Shown here: positions 13,390 to 13,465 of the stretch, piece after piece
Numbering within the stretch: position 1 is the stretch's first letter
How the letters are laid out: every line of letters begins with the position of its first letter
Assembly (NCBI GenBank): GCA_018829865.1
Contig: JAHJTR010000215.1
Location: 1 to 13,465 of the forward strand
Direction: 5' to 3'
From: Patescibacteria group bacterium
GTDB taxonomy: Bacteria; Patescibacteriota; Gracilibacteria; UBA1369; JAHJTR01
Length of the DNA: 13,465 nucleotides
Translations under genes and position numbers: made by a program
Notes under the pieces: model-generated
The model's input: the letters and a program-made list of their open reading frames with translations, nothing else
Told to the model about the DNA's origin: nothing
The model's database searches: none

Positions 13390-13465
13390 TTAAGAATGCC
13401 GCTTATCCCCACGCGCATTGTCTTTATGCGTATCCCTGGGCGGCTCTTTAATTTTTGCCCAAGCA
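13390..13465 (-). CDS. C-terminal end of an unidentified gene (cut by right edge)
   Basis: The 24 codons before a TAA at 13392-13390 form an open frame running off the right edge. The peptide is very polar, begins AWAKIKEPPRD and ends GDKRHS. It looks like a charged C-terminal tail. The frame ends 21 bases before the ATG of ridA on the same strand, consistent with an operon. Too little is visible to name a family, and the other two minus-strand frames contain early stops. Confidence 0.4.
   Translation of the reverse strand, partial: AWAKIKEPPRDTHKDNARGDKRHS

Noticed and set aside
1..13465. Alternative genetic code with UGA as glycine (code 25)
   Set aside because: All recognisable genes are full length with UGA treated as stop; a code-25 genome would show many in-frame UGA codons.
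1..13465. Mobile elements, integration sites, CRISPR arrays or tRNA genes
   Set aside because: No transposase or integrase motifs, no regular spaced repeats, and no cloverleaf with a GTTCRA T-loop seen by eye in the short intergenic regions.

Overview
The window is AT-rich, gene-dense bacterial DNA with 16 protein-coding genes, two of them cut by the window edges. I see no RNA genes, insertion sequences or CRISPR arrays. Several traits fit a small-genome Patescibacteria (Candidate Phyla Radiation) lineage, possibly near Peregrinibacteria/Gracilibacteria: gaps of 1-50 bases or overlaps between most genes, a short signal peptidase I, a family-4 uracil-DNA glycosylase, bacterial PH-domain membrane proteins and small orphan membrane proteins. 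This assignment is an inference from gene content, not a measured placement. UGA is not read as an amino acid here, because every recognisable gene is intact with UGA as a stop. Yet none of the 16 genes ends in UGA (11 UAA, 5 UAG), and none of the 15 visible starts has a clear Shine-Dalgarno sequence.

Layout, left to right. (1) 1-1468, minus strand: a three-gene run, read as a PH-domain membrane protein, then a membrane-anchored protein with a HEPN-like RNxxxH motif, then dephospho-CoA kinase (coaE, cut by the left edge). (2) 1604-2272, plus: signal peptidase I (lepB), with a TTG start and two cysteine pairs. (3) 2274-3246, minus: family-4 uracil-DNA glycosylase overlapping a four-helix membrane protein. 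(4) 3287-4237, plus: methionyl-tRNA formyltransferase (fmt), whose 3' end overlaps the next, convergent gene. (5) 4215-7998, minus: an envelope-polysaccharide cluster of family-2 glycosyltransferase, solute-binding lipoprotein and O-antigen ligase-like protein. (6) 8132-8473, minus: single-strand binding protein (ssb) without the usual acidic tail. (7) 8688-11005, plus: riboflavin synthase (ribE), lumazine synthase (ribH) and phosphoglycerate kinase (pgk). (8) 11108-13465, minus: the end of an unidentified gene, ridA, and a threonine synthase carrying a C-terminal 2-isopropylmalate synthase (LeuA)-type regulatory domain.

Genes that appear to work together: ribE and ribH catalyse the last two steps of riboflavin synthesis. 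The glycosyltransferase, lipoprotein and ligase probably act at the cell surface on a glycan. ridA and the fused threonine synthase suggest a route from threonine toward isoleucine with branched-chain feedback and removal of reactive enamines.

The observations most worth following are the ThrC-LeuA-domain fusion next to ridA, the absence of both Shine-Dalgarno sites and UGA stops, the solute-binding lipoprotein with no transporter beside it, and the membrane-tethered HEPN-like protein.
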